Shown: positions 9,733 through 19,102 of the stretch, piece after piece | Layout of the letters: each line of letters begins with the position of its first letter | Numbering within the stretch: the first letter of the stretch is position 1 | Assembly (NCBI GenBank): GCA_002390455.1 | Contig: DGPN01000047.1 | Span: 31,984-95,983, forward strand | Origin: Flavobacteriaceae bacterium UBA4439 | GTDB lineage: Bacteria; Bacteroidota; Bacteroidia; Flavobacteriales; Flavobacteriaceae | Reading direction: 5' to 3' | DNA length: 64,000 bases | Notes under the pieces: model-generated | Told to the model about the DNA's origin: nothing | The model's database searches: none | Seen by the model: the letters and a program-made list of their open reading frames with translations, nothing else | Made by a program: the position numbers and the translations under genes

Positions 9733-11085
9733 TTATCCTGCTTCTTTAATCATTAATTCAATTCCTTCTCTGATAATTTGCTGTGCTTCGATTTTGGAAG
9801 TACTGGCATAATCAATCAACCCAAAGTCTTCGGGTATGACTTCATAGATGCCCAAAGCTTCCATTTTTTCGATATCATTTGCCATACAGGCTTTGAGTAA
9901 CTGCATGGGGTAAATGTCCATGGGGAATACTTTTTCCATTTCTCCAGTAACCACTAAGGCTCTTTCTTCCCCATTCATATTGGTATCAACATTATAGCCT
10001 TTGTTGCCAAACAACCAAGACAAAGAAGTTTTGGACAAGCTTGGAATTTTGTTATCCATAAAGGGCAACCATCCAAACATTCTGTAATGGTTTCCTTCGG
10101 GAATAATGGTCAACAAATTGTTGTGAAAGTCCAAATGACCATCGGGAGCCTCGGCCTTTCCGCTTAGAACATCACCGTTGATAAAACGATTTTGCTGGCT
10201 TTTGTCAAAGCCAGTAATGTCTGTTAATGAACTTATTAGGGCACCTATTTTAGTTTTGACATATTGGGGTTGTAAAACCGATTCACCGGCTACGGCCAAT
10301 ATCCTTTGGGAACTATACTGACCATTGTCGAACAACCTACCAATGTTGACCACGTCCTCGGGACGCACTTCCCAAACTTTCTCCCCCATATTGATGGGCG
10401 TATGATGGTGGATTTGAACACTGACGTTTCCAGCGGGGTGTGGTCCACTAATGTGCAACAACTCTACCCCTTTTGTGTTTTCAAAAAATCCTGAAAAAGC
10501 AGCATCTACGGAAAGTATCACAGGATTCTCCACCAAGGCGTTGAGAACGTCAATTCCCTTTTGGAAGTCTTCTTTGTTGTTTTTGAGTAAAAACTCGAAG
10601 TCAACGTCCAAGGGGGCAGAGGCATAGGTAGAAACATAAATGGTCTTTGGAGTAACATCTGGGTCGGCAGTAATCCCGTATGGTCTTTGTTTTATAAAAG
10701 GCCAAGCACCACTTTTCAATAGAATTTCTCTAATATTTTCGCGATTCAAAGATTTGGAAGCGGGTATTTTGTGGGTCACTACATCCCCCGCTTGCTCTTC
10801 TATAATGATTTTTAAAATTTTTCTTTTGGCACCCCTAACGACTTCTTTAACCGTTCCCGACACAGGAGAGACAAACAAGATTCGAGGATCTTGTTTGGAA
10901 TGAAAAACAGGCGCTCCCTCCGAAATCCTCTCACCTTCTTTAACCATCAAACGAGGAACAATTCCAAAAAAATTGTCAGGTTTTAGCGCAAATGTTTTGG
11001 AAGGAGTAGCATCTGATAAAATTTTTTCAGACTCACCTTTCAATTGGATGGTTGCACCCCTACGGATGCGAATGCCTACAGACAT
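9733..11085 (-). CDS. nqrA: Na+-translocating NADH:quinone reductase subunit A
   Basis: 450 residues, a cytoplasmic subunit and first gene of the operon. The N-terminus (IRRGATIQLKGESEKIL) and the barrel-sandwich-like segment VKEGERISEGAPVFHSK are typical of NqrA. ISGPHPAGNVSVQIHHHTP is the conserved central motif. A TAAATTTG -7 box lies about 25 nt upstream on the minus strand (11116-11109), suggesting the operon promoter is here. Confidence 0.96.
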   Translation of the reverse strand: MSVGIRIRRGATIQLKGESEKILSDATPSKTFALKPDNFFGIVPRLMVKEGERISEGAPVFHSKQDPRILFVSPVSGTVKEVVRGAKRKILKIIIEEQAGDVVTHKIPASKSLNRENIREILLKSGAWPFIKQRPYGITADPDVTPKTIYVSTYASAPLDVDFEFLLKNNKEDFQKGIDVLNALVENPVILSVDAAFSGFFENTKGVELLHISGPHPAGNVSVQIHHHTPINMGEKVWEVRPEDVVNIGRLFDNGQYSSQRILAVAGESVLQPQYVKTKIGALISSLTDITGFDKSQQNRFINGDVLSGKAEAPDGHLDFHNNLLTIIPEGNHYRMFGWLPFMDNKIPSLSKTSLSWLFGNKGYNVDTNMNGEERALVVTGEMEKVFPMDIYPMQLLKACMANDIEKMEALGIYEVIPEDFGLIDYASTSKIEAQQIIREGIELMIKEAG

Positions 11086-11108
11086 ATTTGGAAGTTTCTA
11101 AAATCACA

Positions 11109-11116
11109 CAAATTTA
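11109..11116 (-). promoter_or_regulatory. Likely -7 box of the nqr operon promoter
   Basis: TAAATTTG on the minus strand matches the Bacteroidota -7 consensus TAnnTTTG and sits 24 nt before the nqrA ATG. I see no clear TTG at the -33 position, so the call rests on the -7 box and its position. Confidence 0.45.
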
Positions 11117-11254
11117 CTAATAAAGGCCCATCTCTTAAAATGAATAAATGGCAAAAATGAATAATTTATAACAATTCTAAATAGTCGTTTAACTTTTCAC
11201 AAAAGCGGCTTGGCAATGATTCACCAAATGCTTTTAAATTCCTAATTTTACAAT

Positions 11255-12514
11255 ATGTTTAAAAATTACTTGCTTAAACGTTTTGGATTTATCCTATGCT
11301 GTATGCAAACGCTTTTGGCACAAAATTCTCAAGAAACAGTTGTTGATCAATCCATCAAATCTATTGTTTTCAAAAATCAAGCCTTAGAAATTCAATTTCC
11401 CATCGTAAAACTCGGAGAACCTTTTCAATTGCATTTCGATGATCTGAATGGAGATGAAAGGAATTACTACTACAAAATCAAATATTTCAATCACGATTGG
11501 ACCGCTTCAAACTTGTTTCAAAATGAATATCTCAAAGGTTTTGACAATTTGAGAATTGAAAACTATCAGACTTCTTTTAATACTCTCCAACCATATACCC
11601 ACTACCAACTTGAATTACCCAATGAACAAACGGAATTTTTAATCTCGGGGAATTACCTTTTGGAAATCTACAACGAAGCTGATGAAATGATTTTCTCACG
11701 AAGATTTTTGATCTATGAAGACGGGGCTTCTGTGAGTGCGGGGGTTTTCAGAACTCGTAATCTTGAATTTTACCAAACCCATCAAAGTGTGCAATTCTCG
11801 ATCATTCCTCCCAAGGGAGAATTTTTTCGTGATCCACAAAATCAATTACACGTTACCATCCTCCAAAACGAACAGTGGAATACTGCCCTTAATCATCTGA
11901 AGCCACAATACAACAGCGGCAGTCGCTTGGAGTACCGTTATGACGCAAAAAGCAGATTCGAAGGAGGCAATGAATACCTTTTTTTTGACACCAAGAACAT
12001 TCAAATTACTAGTGCAAATGTCAGTGTGGTAGAATTGAATCGCTTGTATGAGACTTACCTGACGACCAATTTTGTGCGCAGGGGATACCCTTACAACTTT
12101 ACCCAAGACCTGAATGGGGATTTTATCATCAGAACCCTGCAAGGATCAGAAAATGGAGATATAGAAGCGGACTACAGTTGGGTTCATTTCAGTCTTTCAG
12201 CTCCGGTTTTACTCAAAGACCAAGAAATCTATGTTTATGGGAAATTCAACAATTACGAGTTGAATGAAGCCAATAGGATTTACTACAATCCCGCTTTGGA
12301 AATTTATGAAGGGGTAATACTCCTCAAGCAAGGGATCTACAACTACAAATTTGTGGCCAAAACGCCACAGTCCGAATTGTACAATGCCATTTGCGGTTCT
12401 CATGCGCTGACCGAAAATCGGTATTTGATTTTGGTCTACTACAGATATTTTGGAAATCAACACGATTCACTGATCGCTATGGGAGAAACTTCCTCTTTTG
12501 AAATTATTGACTGA
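11255..12514 (+). CDS. Type IX secretion system plug-domain protein (DUF5103)
   Basis: 419 residues with a signal peptide (LLKRFGFILCCMQTLLAQ). The body matches the DUF5103 family seen throughout Bacteroidota and described as the T9SS plug protein: YYYKIKYFNHDWTASNL, EYLKGFDNLRIENYQTSFNT, FLIYEDGASVSAGVFR and the C-terminal RYFGNQHDSLIAMGE. In the T9SS the plug seals the SprA channel on the periplasmic side. The gene is divergent from nqrA and monocistronic. Confidence 0.85.
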   Translation: MFKNYLLKRFGFILCCMQTLLAQNSQETVVDQSIKSIVFKNQALEIQFPIVKLGEPFQLHFDDLNGDERNYYYKIKYFNHDWTASNLFQNEYLKGFDNLRIENYQTSFNTLQPYTHYQLELPNEQTEFLISGNYLLEIYNEADEMIFSRRFLIYEDGASVSAGVFRTRNLEFYQTHQSVQFSIIPPKGEFFRDPQNQLHVTILQNEQWNTALNHLKPQYNSGSRLEYRYDAKSRFEGGNEYLFFDTKNIQITSANVSVVELNRLYETYLTTNFVRRGYPYNFTQDLNGDFIIRTLQGSENGDIEADYSWVHFSLSAPVLLKDQEIYVYGKFNNYELNEANRIYYNPALEIYEGVILLKQGIYNYKFVAKTPQSELYNAICGSHALTENRYLILVYYRYFGNQHDSLIAMGETSSFEIID

Positions 12515-12595
12515 TAAGGTTTTATTTAAGTTTTAAGAGTTGATTGTAACATTTATTTTAACTACATTAGCTATGACAACACTATTAAAATAGAG

Positions 12596-12982
12596 ATGAT
12601 TCAACAAGTAACAAGAGGAATAAAAATCTCTGTAGAAACGGACTTTGAAGGCAGTTTTCTCAAAGACAATGTTCTTCACTATGCTTTTACTTACCGAATT
12701 GAAATAGAAAATCAAGGTAAAAGTTCCGTACAATTGTTGACCCGTCATTGGAAAATTAAAGAAGCTTTGAACAAAACCCAATATGTCAATGGGAATGGCG
12801 TGGTGGGTAAAAAACCAATCATCAATCCTGGCGAAATTCACAAATACAAATCAGGATGTTTACTATCCTCTCCCCTAGGAGCCATGAAAGGAGCTTACAT
12901 TATGATTGATTTCTCCTCTACCAAAAAGTTTAACGTGGAAATCCCCCCCTTCAAACTTTCAACCCCCTTTGTTCTAAATTAG
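12596..12982 (+). CDS. apaG: ApaG family protein
   Basis: 128 residues, one fibronectin-III-like ApaG domain. Motifs are YRIEIENQGKSSVQLLTRHW, NPGEIHKYKSGCLLSSPLGAM and GAYIMID. The family is linked to Co2+/Mg2+ homeostasis and Ap4A metabolism, and its biochemical role is not settled. The 3' end overlaps the converging rsmG by four bases. Confidence 0.93.
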   Translation: MIQQVTRGIKISVETDFEGSFLKDNVLHYAFTYRIEIENQGKSSVQLLTRHWKIKEALNKTQYVNGNGVVGKKPIINPGEIHKYKSGCLLSSPLGAMKGAYIMIDFSSTKKFNVEIPPFKLSTPFVLN

Positions 12983-13641
12983 TCCAAAGGACAATAGACC
13001 AATTTTTTAGTTTCAAAAAAGGCTTCGCTAAAATATTCTTTTAGTGGCAATACTTTTGCGTTTTTAAAATTCGAAAGTTCATCGCTTAGGTCTCCCCCCT
13101 TGAGACACAAAAAACCATTTCTAATCAAATGATTATTTTGACTGCTGATTCTGTCTGCTGACCAATTCATTAATGTCTCCAATGGCGCGACAGCCCTACA
13201 GACCACAAAATCCACTTTAAATTCTAGATTTTCAACCCGATCGTAATGGGTGCTAATGTTGTCCAATCCTAATTTCTCTTTTACATCATTGATGACTTTT
13301 ATTTTCTTTCCGACACTGTCTGCCAAATGAAAACGTACTTCGGGGAACACTATGGCCAACGGCACTCCAGGAAAACCACCTCCTGTACCCACATCTAGAA
13401 TCCTAGAGCCCGCCTTGAATTTGAGAAATTTAGCTATTGACAGGGAATGAAGAACGTGGTGCAAATAAAAATAATCCATGTCTTTTCTGGAAATTACATT
13501 GATGCGAGAATTCCAATCTTTGTAGATTGTGAATAGAGATTCTAGCTGTTGAACTTGCTTTGATTCGAAATCGGGAAAGTAGTCGTAAATAAAATTCAAG
13601 TCATTTTTTGATAAAAATAGAGAGAATGCCTTAAAATTCAA
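12979..13641 (-). CDS. rsmG: 16S rRNA (guanine-527-N7)-methyltransferase
   Basis: 220 residues, one Rossmann methyltransferase domain. The SAM site is ILDVGTGGGFPGVPLAI, preceded by WNSRINVISRKD, the family N-terminal landmark. VVCRAVAPLETLMNW is the conserved catalytic-site region. It methylates G527 of 16S rRNA. The gene is divergent from the desaturase gene, whose ATG lies 30 nt away. Confidence 0.95.
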   Translation of the reverse strand: MNFKAFSLFLSKNDLNFIYDYFPDFESKQVQQLESLFTIYKDWNSRINVISRKDMDYFYLHHVLHSLSIAKFLKFKAGSRILDVGTGGGFPGVPLAIVFPEVRFHLADSVGKKIKVINDVKEKLGLDNISTHYDRVENLEFKVDFVVCRAVAPLETLMNWSADRISSQNNHLIRNGFLCLKGGDLSDELSNFKNAKVLPLKEYFSEAFFETKKLVYCPLD

Positions 13642-13670
13642 TAATTTTACAAGACCAACAATAATTAATT

Positions 13671-14780
13671 ATGACCAAAAGATTAATCCCACGTTTTTCC
13701 CGAAAGGAATCAAAAGAGTTTTTCCAAACACTCAACAAAAGAGTTAATCAGTATTTTAAAGACAACCAATTGGCCAAGACTGGTAACTGGAAACTTTACC
13801 TAAAGTCAGTCATCATGTTCACCATATTGATCGCTCCATTTGTACTGATTCTTTCCTTAAACATCAATGATTGGTTTAAACTCCTACTGGCCGCTGTAAT
13901 AGGTGTTGGCATGGCAGGAGTGGGTATGAATGTGATGCATGATGGTAACCACGGTTCATTTTCCAAATACACTTGGATCAATAAATTGATGGGAAGCAGT
14001 ATCTATATCTTGGCAGGAAATGTTTTTAACTGGAAGGTGCAACACAATGTTTTACACCACACCTACACAAACATCAAAGACCATGATGAAGATCTTGAAG
14101 CGGGGATCGTTTTGCGGTTTTCCAAACATGCAGAATGGAAACCTCATCACCAGTTTCAGCACTTTTACTCTATCCTATTATACGGTCTATTGACCCTCAA
14201 ATGGGCAATAGTTTCAGATTTTGTTAGACTGAAACGATACCAAAAAGAAAATTTGTCTTACGCCAACAGTAAAAGTCATTCCGCACAATGGGTGGGATTG
14301 GTTATATCTAAAATAGTCTACTTTTCGATATGGATCGTATTGCCCATATTTGTTTTTAACATTGTTTGGTGGAAGGTCTTGATTGGATTTTTTGTGATGC
14401 ACTATACTGCAAGTCTGATTTTGAGTCTGGTTTTCCAATTGGCACATGTGATTGGTGAGGCCGACATGCCGTTGCCTGATTTTAAAACTGGAAACATAAA
14501 AAACTCATGGGCAGTACATCAATTAAAGACTACTGTTAATTTTTCAACCAAAAACAAAATTGTCAACTGGTTTACTGGAGGCTTAAATCATCAAATCGAA
14601 CATCATATTTTTCCCCATATTTCTCATGTTCATTACACCAAGATTTCTGAGATTGTCAAGAAAACAGCAAGGGAATTCAATCTGCCTTACAACGAATATG
14701 AAACTACGAGAAGTGCTATATTTTCACATTTTAAATTTTTAAAACAAATGGGCATGCGGCCTGTTTATGTTCAATCATAA
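13671..14780 (+). CDS. Membrane fatty acid (acyl-CoA) desaturase
   Basis: 369 residues. The three histidine boxes of membrane di-iron desaturases are all present: HDGNHGSF, HNVLHHTYTN and HQIEHHIFPH. They are separated by two hydrophobic hairpins. The last box has the QxxHH form typical of front-end/delta-6-like enzymes, so the regiochemistry may differ from a plain delta-9 desaturase. It is followed after 12 nt by an aminotransferase gene, and no functional link is evident. Confidence 0.9.
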   Translation: MTKRLIPRFSRKESKEFFQTLNKRVNQYFKDNQLAKTGNWKLYLKSVIMFTILIAPFVLILSLNINDWFKLLLAAVIGVGMAGVGMNVMHDGNHGSFSKYTWINKLMGSSIYILAGNVFNWKVQHNVLHHTYTNIKDHDEDLEAGIVLRFSKHAEWKPHHQFQHFYSILLYGLLTLKWAIVSDFVRLKRYQKENLSYANSKSHSAQWVGLVISKIVYFSIWIVLPIFVFNIVWWKVLIGFFVMHYTASLILSLVFQLAHVIGEADMPLPDFKTGNIKNSWAVHQLKTTVNFSTKNKIVNWFTGGLNHQIEHHIFPHISHVHYTKISEIVKKTAREFNLPYNEYETTRSAIFSHFKFLKQMGMRPVYVQS

Positions 14781-14792
14781 GTCAATTTTTTA

Positions 14793-15971
14793 ATGTTATC
14801 CAATCGAATCAAGAGCCTGCCGGCCTCGGCAACTTTGGCTATGGCCGCAAAGGCCAGAGAGTTAAAGAATCAAGGAGTTGACATCATCGGACTCAGTTTG
14901 GGAGAACCCGATTTCAACACCCCAGAGTTCATCAAAGACGCTGCCATTCAGGCTGTCAAAGACAATTACAATTCCTATTCGCCAGTCGATGGTTATGCCG
15001 ATCTGAAAACAGCCATCTGTGAGAAATTTAAGCGCGATAATGGATTGGAATATCAAGCCTCCCAGATCGTGGTCTCTACTGGAGCCAAGCAATCCATTGC
15101 CAATGTGTGTATGGTCTTGCTCGATCCGGACGACGAAGTGCTCTTGCCCGCTCCCTACTGGGTAAGCTATTCGGCCATTGCTACTTTGGCAGAGGCCAAA
15201 TCCATCATCATTCCCTCATCGATAGAAGATGATTTTAAGATTACTCCCGAACAACTCGAAGCGGCCATCACCCCCAAAACCAAACTGGTAATGTTCAATT
15301 CTCCCAACAACCCCAGTGGAACAATTTATACTGAAGCAGAATACCGTGCTCTGGGTGCTGTACTTCAAAAATATCCCGACATCTTTATATTGTCGGATGA
15401 AATATACGAACACATCAATTACGGCACACCGCATTTTAGTATAGCTGCCATAGACGAATTGTATGACAGAACCATAACCGTCAATGGAGTGGCCAAAGCT
15501 TTTGCCATGACCGGTTGGCGAATTGGTTATATAGGAGCTCCAGAGTGGATTGCAAAGGCTTGTAACAAAATGCAGGGGCAAATAACTTCGGGTGCCAACT
15601 GTATCGCTCAAAGGGCTACCATTGCTGCAGTATCAGCCCCTACCAGTCAAATCCAATATATGGTTGACGAGTTCAACAACAGAAGAGGATTGATCTTAAA
15701 TTTACTTTCTAAAATTCCTGGATTCAAACTCAACGAACCCCAAGGTGCATTCTATGTATTCCCCGATGTTTCCTCCTATTTTGGAAAAACCATCAAAGGA
15801 AAAACCATCGAAAATGCGAATGATTTTGCTTTGTTTTTGTTGGAAGAAGCACATGTAGCAACAGTAACCGGCGATGCCTTTGGTAATTCTGATTGCATTC
15901 GGATTTCCTATGCCGCTTCTGAAGAAGACATCAAAACAGCTGTCGAAAGAATTAAAAACGCTTTAAGCTAA
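14793..15971 (+). CDS. Class I PLP-dependent aminotransferase (aspartate aminotransferase-like)
   Basis: 392 residues, fold-type I. Motifs are GLSLGEPDFNTPEFI near the N-terminus, FNSPNNPSGTIY, SDEIYEHINYG and NGVAKAFAMTGWRIGY with the PLP lysine, then RISYAASEEDI at the end. This is the pattern of the bacterial aspartate/prephenate aminotransferase subgroup. Substrate specificity cannot be fixed from sequence. The neighbouring aromatic operon makes prephenate or aspartate use plausible. Confidence 0.9.
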   Translation: MLSNRIKSLPASATLAMAAKARELKNQGVDIIGLSLGEPDFNTPEFIKDAAIQAVKDNYNSYSPVDGYADLKTAICEKFKRDNGLEYQASQIVVSTGAKQSIANVCMVLLDPDDEVLLPAPYWVSYSAIATLAEAKSIIIPSSIEDDFKITPEQLEAAITPKTKLVMFNSPNNPSGTIYTEAEYRALGAVLQKYPDIFILSDEIYEHINYGTPHFSIAAIDELYDRTITVNGVAKAFAMTGWRIGYIGAPEWIAKACNKMQGQITSGANCIAQRATIAAVSAPTSQIQYMVDEFNNRRGLILNLLSKIPGFKLNEPQGAFYVFPDVSSYFGKTIKGKTIENANDFALFLLEEAHVATVTGDAFGNSDCIRISYAASEEDIKTAVERIKNALS

Positions 15972-15979
15972 AAATTTAA

Positions 15980-16002
15980 AAGCCTCCAGATGGAGGCTTT
16001 AT
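15980..16002. terminator. Bidirectional terminator between converging operons
   Basis: AAGCCTCC-AGAT-GGAGGCTT forms an 8-bp hairpin between two convergent genes. It has TTTATT after it on the plus strand and TTTTAAATTTTT on the minus strand. It serves the aminotransferase gene and the aromatic operon. Confidence 0.8.
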
Positions 16003-16006
16003 TGAT

Positions 16007-17089
16007 TTATCCGTTGATCACCTTTTCTTGGTGATTGATTGACTCTTGGTGAATGGCTTTAAAAATTTGGGTGATGAATTCTTCACTCAAATTTCTTTCA
16101 ACTCCCTCTGCTTGCATGGTTTCCAGAATTTCATTCCAACGTTTGTTTTGCAGAACTGCCACGTTATTGTCTTTTTTGAGTTGACCAATGGACTCAGCTA
16201 CTTTCATACGCTTGCCCAAAGCATCCAAAATGGCCTGGTCACTTACGTCGATTTTTTCCCGCAAGGTTTCAAGTTCCCTTTGGTAACTTTCCTCATAAGT
16301 TGTTTTCTTCCTGATTTTCAAATCATTCATGATTTCTACCAAACGAGTAGGAGTTACTTGTTGCTTAGCATCGCTCCATGCATTATCTGGATCCCAATGT
16401 GATTCAATCATCAGCCCGTCAAAATTTAGATCTAAGGCTCTTTGACTGATGTCAAAAATCAAATCTCTACGTCCTGCTATATGGGAAGGGTCACAGATCA
16501 AAGGCATATCTGGAAAATTATTTTGGAATTCAACAGCAATTTGCCATTCGGGATTGTTTCGGTACTTGGATTTGTCATAAGTTGAGAAACCACGGTGAAT
16601 AACACCCAATTTTTTGATGTCAGCAGAATATAGTCTTTCCAATCCACCCATCCATAAAGCTAAATCTGGGTTTACTGGATTTTTGACCAAAACGATTTTA
16701 TCTGTTCCTTTTAATGCATCAGCAATTTCTTGAACGATAAAAGGACTAACGGTGGATCGAGCTCCAATCCACAAAATATCGATGTCTGCCTCTAAAGCCA
16801 AATTAACATGATCTTTATTGGCCACCTCGGTTGACGTCAATAGACCCGTTTGTTCTTTTACTTTTTTAAGCCAGTCCAAGCCAATGGCTCCAACCCCCTC
16901 GAACATACCAGGTCGAGTTCTAGGTTTCCAAATTCCTGCCCGGTAAACTGTTACATCAGTGTCTTTCAGTTCATGTGCAATTTTCAACACTTGTTCCTCG
17001 GTTTCTGCACTACAGGGACCAGCGATGACCAAAGGATGGTCGAGACCAAAATCGTGCAACCAGCTGCTCATTTCTTTACTATTTTCCAT
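16007..17089 (-). CDS. Bifunctional 3-deoxy-7-phosphoheptulonate synthase / chorismate mutase (type II)
   Basis: 360 residues. Residues 1-260 are a type I-beta DAHP synthase (PLVIAGPCSAE, GIWKPRTRPGMFEG, CDPSHIAGRRD, MIESHWDPDNAWSDA). Residues 270-350 are an AroQ-type chorismate mutase helix bundle (LETLREKIDVSDQAILDALGKRM...ESIGQLKK). The fusion places the first committed step and the chorismate branch point in one chain, a common arrangement in Bacteroidota. It is the last gene of the pheA-aminotransferase-tyrA operon, 1 nt after tyrA, and so falls under the upstream attenuator. Confidence 0.95.
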   Translation of the reverse strand: MENSKEMSSWLHDFGLDHPLVIAGPCSAETEEQVLKIAHELKDTDVTVYRAGIWKPRTRPGMFEGVGAIGLDWLKKVKEQTGLLTSTEVANKDHVNLALEADIDILWIGARSTVSPFIVQEIADALKGTDKIVLVKNPVNPDLALWMGGLERLYSADIKKLGVIHRGFSTYDKSKYRNNPEWQIAVEFQNNFPDMPLICDPSHIAGRRDLIFDISQRALDLNFDGLMIESHWDPDNAWSDAKQQVTPTRLVEIMNDLKIRKKTTYEESYQRELETLREKIDVSDQAILDALGKRMKVAESIGQLKKDNNVAVLQNKRWNEILETMQAEGVERNLSEEFITQIFKAIHQESINHQEKVING

Positions 17090-17090
17090 T

Positions 17091-17957
17091 TTATTGATTG
17101 TTTTTGGTATTGGTAATGCCTTCTAAAATTTGACGAATGTTGTTGATCTCGAGAATTTGCTCGTGTAATTTGTCAAATTGATTGGCATCCAAAAGTTGTT
17201 TAAATTGATTTAAATTATTGATGTATTGTGATAGTGTTTCGGTGATGTTCTCTTTATTCTGTTTGAAAATGGGAACCCACATATGGGGAGAACTTTTTGC
17301 CAAACGTACAGTAGAAGAAAACCCACTCCCAGCCATATCAAAAATAGCGGACTGATCTTTTTCTTTTTCCATTACGGTTTTGCCCAACATATAGGAGCTG
17401 ATGTGGGACAAATGGGACACATAGGTAATGTGTTGGTCGTGTTCCACTGGATCCATTTCCCTGAGATTCATTCCTATTTTTTTAAACCAATCTTGAGCCC
17501 ATTCCAACAAATCGGGACGAGTTTTTTGGGTCTCACAAAGGATTTGAGTTTTATCTTCAAACAAATCGGGTAATGCAGCGGCAGGGCCCGAATATTCGGT
17601 TCCTGCAATGGGATGGGTGGCCAAAAACTGTCCGCGTTTGGAATGCAAGGCTACTTGTTGACAAATTGCGGCTTTGGTCGATCCAAAATCCATTATTAAC
17701 GCATTGTCGTTGACTTCGTCCAGAAGATCAACCAATCGTTCCAATGCTATATCTACGGGTATGGCCAAAAGAATGATATCCATTTGCTTGATCATGGTCT
17801 CCTCCAATCTGAAATCAATCAATCCCAAGTCCAAAGACTTTTGCAAGTTGGCTTGGCTTCTGTTGCTTCCGTAAATTTCTATATCTGGAATGTGTTCCCG
17901 TGCTGATAGCGCCAACGAACCTCCTATTAACCCAACACCTATTATGCCTACTTTCAT
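17091..17957 (-). CDS. tyrA: Prephenate dehydrogenase
   Basis: 288 residues. The N-terminal Rossmann motif is GIIGVGLIGGSLALSA, and the prephenate dehydrogenase landmark is ATHPIAGTEYSGP. YVSHLSHISSYML in the helical dimerisation domain holds the conserved histidines. It converts prephenate to 4-hydroxyphenylpyruvate. The start overlaps the end of the aminotransferase by 4 nt. There is no ACT domain, so control is expected at the operon level. Confidence 0.94.
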   Translation of the reverse strand: MKVGIIGVGLIGGSLALSAREHIPDIEIYGSNRSQANLQKSLDLGLIDFRLEETMIKQMDIILLAIPVDIALERLVDLLDEVNDNALIMDFGSTKAAICQQVALHSKRGQFLATHPIAGTEYSGPAAALPDLFEDKTQILCETQKTRPDLLEWAQDWFKKIGMNLREMDPVEHDQHITYVSHLSHISSYMLGKTVMEKEKDQSAIFDMAGSGFSSTVRLAKSSPHMWVPIFKQNKENITETLSQYINNLNQFKQLLDANQFDKLHEQILEINNIRQILEGITNTKNNQ

Positions 17958-19102
17958 GCTTTCCTGATTCTTTCTAAGGCTTTACTGATTTGTAATTCCT
18001 CTACACAAAGGGAGAAGCGAATGTATCCTTCACCTTGGCTGCCAAATATACTACCAGGTGCTATAAAAATGTGGTGATTTTGTAAAATTTCTTCTATGTA
18101 TTCCACCGAGGATTTTGAGGTGTCCCTCATTTTGGCCCAAACGAACAACCCACTGTTGTGAGCATCGAAGTCAGTATTGAGCAGGGAGGCCAGTTCAAAA
18201 ATGAGCTTTCTTCTTTGACGGTAGATGTCGTTCAATTTTTCGAACCATGATTCCTGAGCCTGAAGTGCAGCAATAGCCCCTTGCTGAATGCCATAAAACA
18301 TACCCGAATCCATGTTGCTTTTTACCTTTAACACTGCATTGATATTTTCTTCATTTCCCAAAACCATGCCCACTCGCCAGCCAGCCATATTGAATGACTT
18401 GCTCAAAGAGTTCAATTCCATCCCAACCTCCATAGCACCAGGGACAGACATCATGCTTTGGGGTTGATTGGTCAAAACAAAACTGTATGGATTGTCATTG
18501 ACCAACAAAATATCTTTTTCCTTTGCCCAGGCAACTAACTTTTCAAAGGTGTCTTTTTGGGCATTGGCACCCGTTGGCATGTGGGGATAATTGATCCACA
18601 TGAGCTTGACAGCGGTCAGGTCCATTTGATCCAAAGCCTCCAAGTCGGGTTGCCATTGGTGTTCGGCTTTTAAATCATAAAAAACGGGTTCTGCCTCCAC
18701 CAATCGAGTAATAGACTGATAGGTAGGATAGCCAGGATTGGGAATCAATGCTTTATCACCAGGATTGAGAAAAGCCATGGAGATGTGCATTATTCCTTCC
18801 TTTGACCCCATAAGGGGAAGGATTTCACTACTGGGGTCGGCAGTGAATTGATAATACTTTTGGTAGAAGTTGGCAATGGCTTGACGCAACTCAGGAAGCC
18901 CCTGATAACTTTGGTACTGATGTACCTTGGGATGATCAAAACTATGCTTCAATGCCTCAACCACCGTTGGGTGGGCGGGAAGATCGGGACTGCCAATCCC
19001 CATATTGATAATGGGCTTTCCCTCAGCAACCATAGCCGCCACTGCTCTCAATTTTTTGGAGAAGTAGTATTCCTGTACGCTATTTAATCTTCTTGCCTTC
19101 AT
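17954..19102 (-). CDS. PLP-dependent aminotransferase of the aromatic operon
   Basis: 382 residues, fold-type I. Motifs are NMGIGSPDLPAHPTVVEAL, INYPHMPTGA, LVNDNPYSFV and LNSLSKSFNMAGWRVG (PLP lysine), ending IRFSLCVEE. Its place between pheA and tyrA implies that it transaminates phenylpyruvate and hydroxyphenylpyruvate, or prephenate. The sequence group also resembles diaminopimelate-type aminotransferases. It overlaps pheA by one base. Confidence 0.9.
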   Translation of the reverse strand: MKARRLNSVQEYYFSKKLRAVAAMVAEGKPIINMGIGSPDLPAHPTVVEALKHSFDHPKVHQYQSYQGLPELRQAIANFYQKYYQFTADPSSEILPLMGSKEGIMHISMAFLNPGDKALIPNPGYPTYQSITRLVEAEPVFYDLKAEHQWQPDLEALDQMDLTAVKLMWINYPHMPTGANAQKDTFEKLVAWAKEKDILLVNDNPYSFVLTNQPQSMMSVPGAMEVGMELNSLSKSFNMAGWRVGMVLGNEENINAVLKVKSNMDSGMFYGIQQGAIAALQAQESWFEKLNDIYRQRRKLIFELASLLNTDFDAHNSGLFVWAKMRDTSKSSVEYIEEILQNHHIFIAPGSIFGSQGEGYIRFSLCVEELQISKALERIRKA